From Tyto alba (Eukaryota; Chordata; Aves; Strigiformes; Tytonidae): a DNA stretch of 64,000 nt. Shown one piece after another: positions 1 through 11,110 of this stretch. The DNA is taken from NCBI RefSeq assembly GCF_018691265.1, contig NW_024881313.1:41801897-41865896 (forward strand), given 5' to 3'. The notes below the pieces were generated by a model, which was given only the letters and a program-made list of their open reading frames with translations, was not told the origin of the DNA and ran no database searches. The stretch's first letter is position 1; every line of letters starts with the position of its first letter. A program made the position numbers and the translations under genes.

Positions 1-459
1 TGCCAGGCCGGGGAAGGGGTCCGGGAAGTGCAGCGGCGGCTCGGGCGGCCCCTTGTCGCGCCCTGGGGGCAGCTCCTCCGGCTCCAGGCCCTCGGCGCCC
101 CGCCGGCAGCCGGCGTCGGGGTTGGCGCGCGGCGGGGGCAGCTCCTGCGGCGGGTAGAAGCCGTCGGGGGGCTCGGAGAAGCTGGGCAGGGCCGTGGTGA
201 GCGCTACCATGGAGGGCACGGCCTGGCCCAGGCTGGCGCAGAAGGTGTTGGTGAGGCGGCCGGCGAAGGAGGCCAGCGGAGCCAGCGGCGGCAGCCCCGA
301 CTGCAGGGGTGCGTGGGACAGCGCCTGCGGCAGCACCAGCGGCCGGTACGGCATGAACATGGGGTACCCGGTGTAGAGCAGGTGCCCGGAGCGCGGCGGC
401 GGCGTCCCGATGAGCGAGTCGATGGAGAAGGCGGTCCCCTGGCCGCTGGGTCTCTGCAT
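1..459 (-). CDS. GBX1: GBX1 homeobox protein, first coding exon (partial)
   Basis: Gastrulation brain homeobox 1 is a nuclear homeodomain transcription factor of hindbrain, spinal cord and forebrain development. Reading leftward from an ATG at 459-457, the frame stays open for 153 codons to the window edge. It starts MQRPSGQGTAFSIDSLIG; the FSIDSLIG stretch (residues 11-18) and the YPMFMPYRPLVLPQ stretch (33-46) are typical of the GBX N-terminus. A proline- and alanine-rich region follows. The homeodomain is encoded by exon 2, which lies outside the window to the left. I chose this start because it gives the family N-terminus and the upstream DNA is non-coding CpG-island sequence. GBX1 rather than GBX2 is supported by ASB10, ABCF2 and CHPF2 following in the same order as in human. 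Confidence 0.92.
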   Translation of the reverse strand, partial: MQRPSGQGTAFSIDSLIGTPPPRSGHLLYTGYPMFMPYRPLVLPQALSHAPLQSGLPPLAPLASFAGRLTNTFCASLGQAVPSMVALTTALPSFSEPPDGFYPPQELPPPRANPDAGCRRGAEGLEPEELPPGRDKGPPEPPLHFPDPFPGLA

Positions 460-556
460 GGCGAGCGGGCGCTGCCGGCTCAGCCGGCACCAACTTTCCG
501 GCGAGCTCGGGCCGCCGCCAACTCGCCGCGCCGCCGCCGCCGCCGGGCCCCGCCGC

Positions 557-591
557 GGCCCCGGCCCCGGCCCCGGCCCCGGCCCCGGCCC
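557..591. repeat. GGCCCC hexanucleotide tandem repeat (GGGGCC on GBX1 sense strand)
   Basis: Five perfect GGCCCC units (557-586) are followed by GGCCC, about 98 bases upstream of the GBX1 start codon. On the GBX1 sense strand the unit reads GGGGCC. Confidence 0.9.
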
Positions 592-897
592 GCGCCCGCC
601 GCCTCCCGTGGGCTCCGGCGCCCGGCGAGAGCTGCCGCCCGCCCGCCCGCTCGCTGGCTCGGCGCGGCGGAGTGGAGGCGCGCTCGGAGCCGCCCGCCCG
701 CCCGCCCCGCCGCGGGGGGGCCGGGCCGGGCCGGGGAGGGGAGGGGAGGGGAGGCGGGCGGGGGTGTCGCCCTCTGCTCTCATCCATCTTCCGCACATCA
801 CGGTCGAGTTCCTCCTTCAGCGCCCGCTCCGGCGGGGCAAGGCTCCCCGCTCCCCCCGGCGCGGCCGGCCCCTGGGAAGGTACCTCCCCCTCCCGCC

Positions 898-941
898 TCA
901 TCAGCTGTTATTAATGGTGATTGATGATTAGCAATTACGGG
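898..941. promoter_or_regulatory. AT-rich homeodomain/PBX motif cluster upstream of GBX1
   Basis: An AT-rich island inside the CpG island holds an E-box (CAGCTG), TTATTAATGG, the PBX/HOX-like TGATTGAT and GATTAGCAATTAC within about 44 bases. Its contrast with the surrounding GC-rich DNA suggests a constrained regulatory element, perhaps for GBX1. Function is inferred only from motif content and position. Confidence 0.4.
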
Positions 942-1730
942 GCCAGCACAAGGGCGCTTTTGTGGGGACAGGACGGGGCCGCGCCGCTCGGCGCATCCTT
1001 CCTCGGGCCGCCCCCGGGCCCGGGACAACGGACGGGGCGAGCCGGGCCCGCTCCGTCCCGGCCCCGCCGTCTCCCGGAGCGGGCCCGGGCCGACGCTCCT
1101 GACGGCCGAGCCCGGCGGGGAGGCGGCCCGGGGACACCGGCGCCGGGCGGGCTCGATTGCCCCGACGGACCAGGCACCGGCCGGGGCCGGCAGCCGGGCG
1201 CGGCCCCGCCGCTCTGGGGATACCGCGCCGTGCCAGCAGACTGCCCGCCTCCGTCCCGGGCGCGGCGGGGGGCCGCCCGGCAGGGTCTGGCTTGCCCCCT
1301 TCCAGGACCGGGACCCCACGCACCGGAGCCTCGGCGGCGGGCTCGGGGCGGGGGTCTCCGTGAGACCGGCGGGCGGAGGCGCCGCGGGGCCGCCCGGAGC
1401 CGGGCTCGGGCCGCAGTGGGAGCAGGGGGCCGAAGCCCGAGCGGGGAATGATGCTCCCCCGGCCCTGCCTCGCTGCTCCCCCGCGGCCCCGGCGCCGTGC
1501 AGCGCGGGGGGGGGGGGGGGCTGCCGGTGCGCGGCGCCGTCGGGGCAGAACCGGGCAGGCGGTGCGGAGCCCTGGCTGAGCGGGGCCGCAGCCCGGGGCG
1601 CCGGGGCAGCGCCTGCCCAGGCTGCCCGGATCTCTCCGCCCTCGGGCGCCCCGAAGCCGGCCGCGGCTGGGGTTTGCCAACCGGCCCGCGCTGCGCTGCC
1701 GCTGCACAAAGCCCCTGGGCTCTGCCCCTC

Positions 1731-4700
1731 CCACCTGCGCTCTCGTCGTGTGTCAGACACGTACCCCGGGCTGGCTGCCGATGGGCCCTTCTGCGCATCA
1801 CTCAACCTACAGAGCAAGCGAAACCAGCGCAAGCTGAATGCTCCCGAACTGCGGCGAGAGCTCCACAGCTCCGCTTTGCCCTGCTGCGTGTCCGGGGAAG
1901 CATGGCCTGGCCCTGAGTGGGGAGTCCTCACACTAAAATGGAATACTTATTCCCTCGAGCTCTGTACTTACGTTGTGCTCCTGTCCGCAGGGAGATGCTC
2001 ACCGGGCCTGTAATATGGTGAACACTGAGTGAACTAGAGCCCTGCTTCAGCAGGGCATCAGCATCAGGATTACCATGTAAAGCACTCAGAAGCTTACAAA
2101 TGCCAGAGCTGAAGTCATGTCTATACTCACTCTGACTGCGTTTTGAGTGGCACAGCCACATGCCAGACCTCTGGCTCTCACCAAGGGGTACTCCTCAGGA
2201 TCCCTGCATATTCCTGCCTGCACTCACCCTTTGACCAGGGATGCAGTACCTCTGGCTGCTTAGCTACCCACCCACTTTGCTGCAGCTTTGGGTCATTTGC
2301 TTTGTGTGGGACATGACAGTTCAGCCGTGGAGCTGGACACTTGATTCCTGTGTGGACCAGGCTGACAGTGTTCTGCCACTAAACAGGCACAGTCTGAATC
2401 CCCATGGTCAAGCTGTGACATCAGTACCAAGGGCCTGCACAGAGCCTCCTCTTTCTTTCATGTCTTTTATGCCTTTCTCTATGGCACATCCTTGCAGTCT
2501 CAAGGCAGTATCCCTCCATGGTGAGAGCTGTCCTACCCCCGGCCAGGGAAACAGGTATGGAGAAGTCAACATTAAAATAATAATCCAGACTCAAATACTG
2601 AATTATAAAATTGGGGCCCAGCAAGAGGGATCCCTCTCACCACTCTGATGCAGACACCTCCGATCACTGAGGAAGAGATGGGTGTGTTTGTAGGGTGTAG
2701 GTCGTTTGGCCCCCAGTCTAGGATGAGGGTCCAGATTTCAGGCTGGGAAGGAGGCTGACAGTGACTAGCAATTTGATGAATCCCACCTTAGGCATCAGTT
2801 GTGACATGATAAGGGACACACTCAGGGTTTGCATGTCAGCATCCATGTTCTATCTGTCCTTGACCCAGCTCTCCTGTATCATCCACCAAACGTCTCTGTG
2901 GAAAGGAACCTTCAGGTTGGAGTCATTGTCATGCACACAGTTTGGGTTCATCCCACTGCTATCAAAGCACATTAGACTATGGAGAAAACAAAAGCATAGC
3001 CATGTGTAAGTTACTGGACCTCGAGACCTGTGCTCAAAAGGGTCCAAATCAAGGCTCTGCAAGCAACTTCCCAACTCTTGAGCAGTTGCAATTTAATCAC
3101 TTGCTCAACGAGCCTGTTATATACAAACTGCAACTCACACCTCACACCCTCATATAAGTTATCACGATATTTGAGAGCAACAGGAAACTGCTATCTTCAG
3201 TGGCCTTGCTGGGGAAACTGAGACAGCTGGGGAATGAACTACGGCTCCCACAAAGAAGGATGACTGCCTGTGCTCAAAGCAGCAGGTCCTTCCTGAAGCC
3301 AGTAACACAAGCTCCCATACAGACCTCTGCAAATCAATAGCTTGCACCCTGCAAGTCCCTATCTAGGTCTCCAAGATTAAGGTTCTGCTTACTTGATCAT
3401 ACACTTGCATTACCTGCAGCCCCCGTCTCTCTTCAAACACTGAATATCGGTTCAATGCCAGGAGCAGCAGGGCAGGCTGATTTGATAGGGAAGCCAGGAA
3501 ACAAGAGTTGCAGCAAGGCAGGCAGGGCAGTGGCTTCACTGACAAGGGTGCAGTCCCACAGAACTCAAGGAAGGTGAGCAGAGCAGGTCTGGTGACAGTA
3601 ACCAGGGTCACCAATAGTCCAGTGATCACCCAGCAAGTCCCACTCTCCAAGTGGTAAGGCAGGTCCAAGGCCAAGCCAGAAAGTCAAACCAGCGGGTCAA
3701 GATCGTTGTCAGCATCAGGGAGGTACAAGATCAGGTGTACCTCCAGTTTAAGTCAGGCAAGGACTAAGGGCGAGAGCCTGAGCTTAAAAGCAGCTCCTCT
3801 GCTGAAGAGGGGCAGGCTCTTGCTGGGGTTCCCCAGGGACAGAGAGCTACATCATCTAAGCTGGCCCTAACCCCAGAGAGCCAAACGGCCAGGAAGAGGG
3901 GAATATACTCAGGGCCCTGACAACTTACTCCACTCTGGTTTACCTTGTCTCATGAGACTTTGCAGTAAAGTAAAGTAGAAATTAATTTGCCAAATTGTAA
4001 AGCAAAGATCCAGAGAAAAAAAGGTTGAAGGACTGGGGAAAAAAAAAAAAAAAAAAAAGGTTGCAAGCAAAATAGAGCAAATGTTGTACTATTGTACTAT
4101 AGTGTATATGTTGAACAAGACAGAGATTGAGAGTTCCCACATCCACCATTCTTGCAGGGTGAGCAAAACTGGAAGGGTGATGGTCCAGGTTGCACATGCT
4201 AACACTACCACCCCTTAGACCTCAGGGGGCTTTCCCAATTTCTGTATCCCGTATCTAATCTTCCACGGTTTCTGTGTCTAGTGGAAATGCAGTTTCCATG
4301 GCTTCCACTTGAGGCTCAGATCTCTGCCGTTCAATACGCTCCCTGGGCAGTTCTCCCTCCCTACACGCCTTCTCTGCAGGGAGCCACTCTATTCCGTTTT
4401 ATCAGGCTCCATCCCCCACACGCAAGTAGCTGGTATGTTCCCTTAACATGCCTGAACATACACCATCCAACACACTAGGTATGTGAGAAATATTAATTGT
4501 ATGTGCAATTTGTGAAGCCCCTGGTCTCATTGCACTCAGCTGTTGACAGAGACTCGCAGGACCTTGCTGGATACACTATCAGACGTTGAGCTAAAAAAGA
4601 GTCTCAGGAGGATACCTGCTCTCTCCTGTCTGTTTTGGGGTTGCTGGCTCATAGCTCTGTGTTTATCAGCCTCAGCACTCGGTCCTGGGTCTCACCAGGC

Positions 4701-7700
4701 TGAGCCCTAAGTACAGAATTCAAGTCCAGTCGCTGCAAGCAGTGCCCTTAAGCAATTACAGACCAGCTTGTCACATTTCCTCCATCATATCACTGCCTGA
4801 GCTGGCCCTGGTTCCTCAGTCCACCTTTGCTTCCCACCCATCTTCTTGTCTGTTTTCCCCAGTAGAACTGCTGAAGCTTCTTCTGCCTCCTCTTTTTCTC
4901 TGTTCCTTGCTGCAGATATGTGAGCACAGAAAACTAATTTTGCCTGCATTTCTGGAGTCAGCAGGCAAGACTGGAAAGTGTCCTGCTCAACACTTGACAC
5001 TTTGGACACAGTGTCTATGCTGAAGTTGGTACATGACCTGTCTGGTCAGCGCAGAGGATCTGGCATAACTTCAAGCTGTACAGCATAGGCAGAGGCTTCC
5101 TGGGAGAAAACTATCAGCCTCTAAAAATGTCCTTGTTTGGTACATTAAAAATGGGAACCTCAGAGGCTGGTAATTTAGGAAAAGTTGTTGCTGTGCTACT
5201 GGGCAGAAGAAGAAACATCCGGGCCATCTCTCCTTACTGCACTGTGAGCTGCTCCTCCAAGGTGGGGAGTCTAGAGTGTATTCCTGGTACACAGGCTGTT
5301 GGCTAAGTAGAGGCCTATTAATTTTTGCTGTAGCTGTAACTGGAAAAGTTCAGTCTGAGACAGGCACACAGCATGGCAAACCACAACTGCAACAGTTAAA
5401 GTTCAATAACTGACTGGCAAATGAAAACAGGTCTTTCTAATGGAAACTGCTATGCAACCTTAACTTTATGCCTCTACCTGCTCCACTTACGATCTTTACA
5501 CAGAATCTAGCACAACAGGACTAAATCTAGCTACGGCCTCTAGGCATTCCTGCAATATAGCTACTAAACATATTAAAAGCAAGGGTAATGTTGCAAAATT
5601 ATTTACTCAGAGTTTGGAAAGTCTAGAGAATGGGCTGGCTGTGGCTGCGATGTTGTGCTAACAGAAGCTAGGCTCCTATCAGCCACAGACTCTCCTGTTG
5701 GACTATACCCATGAAGCGGTCCAAATAAATCAAACCTGGCCTGAGCCACCGAGCTCTGCAGGCTCATTCATCCTGGAGGGTGATCCCTAAAGTGCAGGTC
5801 CTGCCCCAGCAGGCAACCTGGATGCAAGGAGCACCCTGGCAGTTCCAGCTGGCCTCTGCAAATACGGCCTCTCAGGCTTTCACCCCACTGTCAGGTTTCC
5901 CCATGTGATTCTGTCTGCAGCTTCCTACAGCAAAAGCAGTCTGCAGCAGCTGAGGAGGCACCCTCTCATGCCTGGGGAACATGTTTTAGAACTAGCTCTG
6001 GCAGAGCCATTGCTGGAGCAGTAAGAATCCAGAATCCTCATTAATAGTAGGAAGAGCATTCCCAAGTGCATGGTTTTGCTGCTGACAAGATCTCAGAGCA
6101 GAAAATAAGTACTTCCAAGGACCTGTCCCAAGCCAGAGTTTCTGAAATAGGGAAAATCTGACTTAAAGAGAGGAAAACTCGGAGTGGTCCATCTTAGGAC
6201 TTAAGGGCAGAGCTAGCATTCTAGAGCAACACCACATATCTGTCTTTTTGATAAGCCTCACACAAGGCCAGCAGTAACAGTGGCCCGTCTTGCATACCAA
6301 CCTCTGTGACCTCTGTGGTTCAGCACAGTGCCTAGAAGCAACCCCCAAGCTGGGTCTTCTTGATCTGGAAACCGCTTGTTTTCCCAAACTGACAAGCAAA
6401 GGCTTTCTTCCCAGCCACAAAGGCCTCCCAGCAGGACCTACAGTGACTCAGCTCCCAGGTGCCCACTGGGCACACACATAGCACAAGAGCACAGCTCATC
6501 ATGGTGTTAGCAAAGGAATACTTTCTGAGAGCTGGTGATTGAAGGTTGTTGGGTTTGCTAAGGGCACACAGGCCATCTAAGACACCAGCCAACTCTTTCA
6601 GCAGCCAGGATGACAGCAGCCGAGGCAGGAAGCTCTGCCCCTCCCCTTGCCCTTCAGCCCCAGGCCCCACAGGTGAGGCAGAAACCACAGGCAATGTACA
6701 TGTGAAGCACCCCTACCCTCAGCCAGCAGGTCTGTCAAACAAAAAGCACACCATACCCCAGGCCTTGTCACAGAGTAGAGCACATCAGTACCTGGAGGAG
6801 CTCAACCTTTCCTGGCATTTCTCCCGCCTCCTGCACCCAACACTGCACCCACACCTTGGGCAGACAGATTTCCTGCATAGGACACTTTAAAATGGTCGTA
6901 TAGCTCATTAGCAACAGCACTGTCGTGACAGACCTAGCTCAACCCTCTGTGACTATCAGTTCTCGTTAGGAGAGCTAACACCTCCTTCATTCCTGGGTTT
7001 GGATCCTGCTGTGGGAGAGTGATATTAGCCAAACACTTCAGATAATTTACTGGGCTCCTAAGGCACAGGGCTTGCTTATATTGGTGGCACTGTGGCATTG
7101 CCTCATTTCCATCCTGGCACCAGGTGCTGCTGAAAGTTCTTGGTTTCTTTTGGCTTGTGTTTGTACAACAGACCAAGACTAGGAATTCTTGGCAACATTC
7201 CCAAAGCAATGCCCACACTTGGGCTGCAAAGCTAAAGCTGTCTTCAGTTCCTATCAGGATAAGATCTCCCAGGAGCATCAACATGTTCATTCCATCTAGT
7301 TTCTCAACTGCAGCATGCCTGTTCCCCATGCTGCTCAGAGACATTGTTCGGAAGCATAACTGTCATCAGACAGAAAGAGAGAGAAAGAGGAGAAGAAAGA
7401 GAAGGACAGATAGGAAGAAAGCAAGCCAACTAAGTGTGAGATCTCCAGAGGGAAGCCATCACCAGAAAGTCATCAGCTTCATGAAAAGAAAACTGCTTAG
7501 GGCAGTGCAGGGTCCTCAGGAGGCAAGTTGGGGCCCAGTTTGTAAGATGTCATACCTGGTACATTGTCAGCCCCTGGATGCAAGGAAGGGGTGCGGGGGC
7601 AGTGGTGTCACTACATAATGCATCCTCCAGAGATTACCAAGGAGACTTTGCGAGGGAGCAATGCCAGGGGATGAGTGTGTTCAAGCACTAGGGTTGTGCA

Positions 7701-8165
7701 CGTTGCCTTCAGCCAGCACAGGTGTATCCCAGCAGTTCCTCTTGCACTTTTAGCCTAGAAGCAGCAGCTCTCTCCGAGTGCACTGCTCTGCCCCAGCAGT
7801 TACGTGAGCATGGCACTCTGGATGCTTTAATTCAGATGACAGCCGTTATCTGCAGGTCACTGTTTGAACATATGTTTCATGGCTATCTGACAGAAGCAAA
7901 GAACCTATAAGGAAATGGTGATGTTCTCAAAGTGCAGGATGCAGGATTCAGAGCAAAATGGGTTACATAACACAATCCACAATAGAGGCTGGTACATGAA
8001 TAACGCTGATATGCCTGCCCAGCTGGGAATATGGTACCAGCTTATCACAAGATGCAGTGGCCTAATTTCTACACCACCATCATCTGTGTGAACTCAGCGT
8101 ATAAGAACAGTCCTTGCTAGTCCTGGGTCCTGCATTATGAAGAGGGCTCTCTTCATTCAGGTACA
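1731..8165. other. Intergenic DNA upstream of GBX1, no gene seen
   Basis: Only short, non-homologous open frames occur. There is a poly-A tract near 4040-4058 and a purine-rich stretch near 7370-7430. I see no splice-bounded exon series and no RNA gene that I recognise. Confidence 0.6.
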
Positions 8166-8610
8166 GCATCACAGAATCACAGACTGGTGGAGGCTCGAAG
8201 GGACCTGTGGAGGCCACCTGGTCTGACCCCCCTGCTCAAGCAGGGCCACCGACAGCCAGTTGCCCAGGACCATGTCCAGACAGCTTTTGAGTATTTCCAT
8301 GGAGGGAGCGTCAACAAACTCTCAGGGCAACATGTGCCAGTGCTCAGTCTCCCTCACAGTGAAACCACGCTTCCTGATGTTCACAGAGCCTTCGGTGTTT
8401 CATTTTGTGCCCACTACCTCTGGTCCTGTCTCTGGGCACCACTGAAGATAGCCGGGCTCCATCTTCTTTGTGCCCTTCCTTCAGGTATTTATCTCCACTG
8501 ATGAGATCCCCCCCAAGCCTTCTCTTCTCCAGGCGGAACGGTCCCAGATCTCTCAGCCTTTCCTCAAAGGACAGATGCTCAGGAAATGTTTCCATGTTTA
8601 GATATTGTTA
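8166..8610 (-). mobile_element. CR1 LINE 3' fragment, antisense
   Basis: The stretch opens with the CR1 terminal signature (ATCACAGAATCACAG), then GAAGGGACC, a TCTGACCCCCCTGCT stretch and, further on, CTTCTCTTCCAGG-like and CTCAGCC-like segments typical of the antisense 3' end of Chicken Repeat 1. The right edge is approximate, because similarity fades after about 8600. No reverse-transcriptase frame is present, so this is a dead 5'-truncated copy. Confidence 0.8.
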
Positions 8611-10513
8611 TTTTGTCACAACTCAGTTTTCTCATCTTGGGAATATACACCTCCAGATCCTTGAGGTGCTTTTTGTTGGTCATTTCCTTGTCTTCTTACC
8701 ATTCTTGATATCCTCTGCTCCCACCACAGCTCACCCGCTTACACTGTGGTCGCCATACCTCCAACAGAGAAGACCAATGTAGCATTTTCTTACAGACTGG
8801 ACTCTGCTCTGTGCATGCCATGACAGCTGTGCCTTTTCTGTGCAGCATGTCACCGGTACGTTCATTCCTGCACATCTCAGCTTGCCCCATCTCTGGCAGG
8901 TCGGCCCTTACTAAGGTTTTGCAGCTGGGTTCTGCTGGTTCTGGGGGAGAGCTTGGTATTTGTCCTGATTGCCTTAGCTGCAGCTGGGACCGCAGCCCCA
9001 ACCAGCACAGTGTCTTCTGCAGACTAAATACAACTAATATCTTCCCTCATGCAAGTCTTTAGCAACTCTGGAAGAGTGCCAGATGCAGGGCAGACCTCCA
9101 GGTAACACCCTCTCTGTATCACTGCAGTTTGACTGGTGATAACTCACTCTGAATAGGGTTTTCTGACTAGTTACGCTCTCACCCAATAGTAGCTCACTCT
9201 ATATTGTCTTTCCTTAATTTCATTCTGAGGATCTTATGTGAAAGAGCACGAAATTAAGACATTTAAGCCACATAACATCTGCTCCTTCTGTCCCTTTCCC
9301 TCGGGCCCTTTGGCCTGATACAGAAGGAAGTAGGATTGATCTGACCAACTTTGCATGTGTCCAGGCACTTAAAAATTGTTTTGTTACTTGCTGTAGTATT
9401 TTGCAGGAATTGAAGTAAGGCTGGCCAGGCATAAGACCAAATTTAAGAAGTCACAGACTACTATGAAACATGCGCTTGAGTTTGGCCCAAGCCCATGCAG
9501 CCCCGGAGCTCCAGGGACATTGCAGCTAGGAGCACGGAGGTGGGTGGGATGGCACAGATGTGAGCAGCGTTACTGACATCTGGTGATGAGCCGGAGGAAT
9601 GGAGTGGAGGCTGACAGGCCCCCGAGAGCAACTTTTTACGAAAGGGTTGCACTCCCCCGGGTGTCACCTGCAGCGCACGGTACCGCAGGAGCGTTGGCAT
9701 CTGCTGCAGAGCGTCTGGATGGAAACACGTGCGGGTAGCGTTTGGAGTCATGCTCCTAACAGTGAGGTGCCAGAAGCACTCAGCACCGGGAGAGCTGAGT
9801 CCACCAGAGATCTGCACGGGGCTGCTCAGAGGGGCTGTGTTGCCATGTGGGGTTGCAGCTTGCAGCAAACACTGAGGCTCCTACTGCTGCGAGTCAGAGG
9901 TCCTTGGAGTGTGTCCTCAGGTGGGATGGCTGTGAGTGTCGTGGGGCAGCTTCCCGAGGTCCTCGTGTGCTGGCAGCCCGGTGAGAGGAGGGAGCTTGCC
10001 TCTGTGTGTCCCATCCAGTCCCGAGATCCTTCAGCAATCCACTAACACTGCCCAGTCCCACAGGGCGAAACATGCTCAGTGCTTCCACATGGCTGAAGTC
10101 TCAAAGCTAGAGCTTGCAAGAGAAATTGAATAATAGCAAATACTGAAAGTATACAATAACATCACCATTTATTTCAGAATGTCTTTTTCAGAAGCCAGTG
10201 CAGGCAGCAAATAAACTGATAGAGCCAGTACAAACAGGCTTCATTTTCAAAAATGAAGGACACTAAGGGGAAGTCAGAGACATCAATGAATTATCAGTGA
10301 AGTGAGCAGCACTGTTAAGGGAAACATGAAACTGCTTCATTACCCTGGGGCAAAACACAGTCCCAGAGGTGACAGAGGCCAGTGGTTGACCACCGTGGAA
10401 GAGTGACAACACGATGGATCATAGAGCTGCAATTAAGCAGTCTGATCTCTTTGGGACTTGGGCTAAGCACCATGCAGGATGAATTCTGGTCTGGGCTAGG
10501 GCAGATCTTCCAG
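8611..10513. other. Intergenic DNA, nothing assigned
   Basis: Moderately GC-rich sequence with short open frames on both strands (for example near 9461-10045). None has recognisable homology or splice context. Confidence 0.5.
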
Positions 10514-11110
10514 TGTTTTTTTTTTTTAAAAAGCCAGAGATGGTAAATCTACATGCATCATCATAAGCTATTCTAAGATGCAATTAACTAGTAGATTAAT
10601 TACCCTTGCTATTAAAAATATGTCTCGTTTCTAATATGTGTTTGCCCAGCTTCAATTTCCAGCCACTGGATCTAGTTTTACCTCTAAGCGTCACTCAGAA
10701 GAACTGGCAATGCTGACTAAACTCTGCAGCCTGCCCCTCAGAAAGTTTGGTAAGGTGCCACTGAGGACCAGCAGCGGGTGTCAGCATGGTGATGAAGGGT
10801 GCGTTTCGTCCACGTGCCCACAGTGCTCTGTGGAAGAGTGCTGTCAGCCCTTCCTCTCCTGGAACTCCGGGACTGAAGTCAGGTGCCTACAACTGCACAC
10901 AGGACTCCCAGGATCAACCACGGTCTGTCCAACCACCACCCCACTGAAGCGCCCACTGCCACGAACCGCTGGCAGTCCCTAAGTCACTTATGGGTCTTCT
11001 CTGAACCCTCTCCAATGTCTTAATTTTTTTGGAAATGTTGACCCCAGAGCAGGATGCCCCAGCAGCAGAGAATCCAAAGAACTGCAGCTGCTGGGCATGT
11101 GCCCCAGGTT
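10514..11110 (-). mobile_element. Old CR1-like LINE fragment, antisense
   Basis: After a T-tract/AAAAAGCCAGAGATG junction, the sequence carries the CAGCTTCAATTTCCAGCCACTGGATC stretch and, near its right end, a TCTGAACCCTCTCCAATGTC block followed by a GACCCCAGAGCAGGATGC block. Both are hallmarks of ancient CR1-family 3' ends read antisense. It is more diverged than the copies at 8166 and 63021. Borders are approximate. Confidence 0.55.

Larger units (their letters stand above)
1..1730. promoter_or_regulatory. CpG island over GBX1 exon 1, 5' leader and promoter
   Basis: Extremely GC- and CpG-rich DNA runs from the window edge to about 1730 and then falls abruptly to ordinary composition. It contains a GGCCCC tandem repeat (557-591), a G-rich GGGGA repeat (about 730-755) and a run of 15 G (1506-1520). 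Long open frames on both strands here are a composition effect. The GBX1 transcription start should lie upstream of 459 on the minus strand, but no TATA box is evident. Confidence 0.8.

Noticed and set aside
28..1931. Many long open frames on both strands at the left end
   Set aside because: They are Arg/Gly/Pro/Ala-rich, mutually overlapping and arise from CpG-island composition. Only the minus-strand GBX1 frame from 459 has homology.
8187..8501. A 104-codon plus-strand frame
   Set aside because: It is antisense CR1 sequence, not a host gene.
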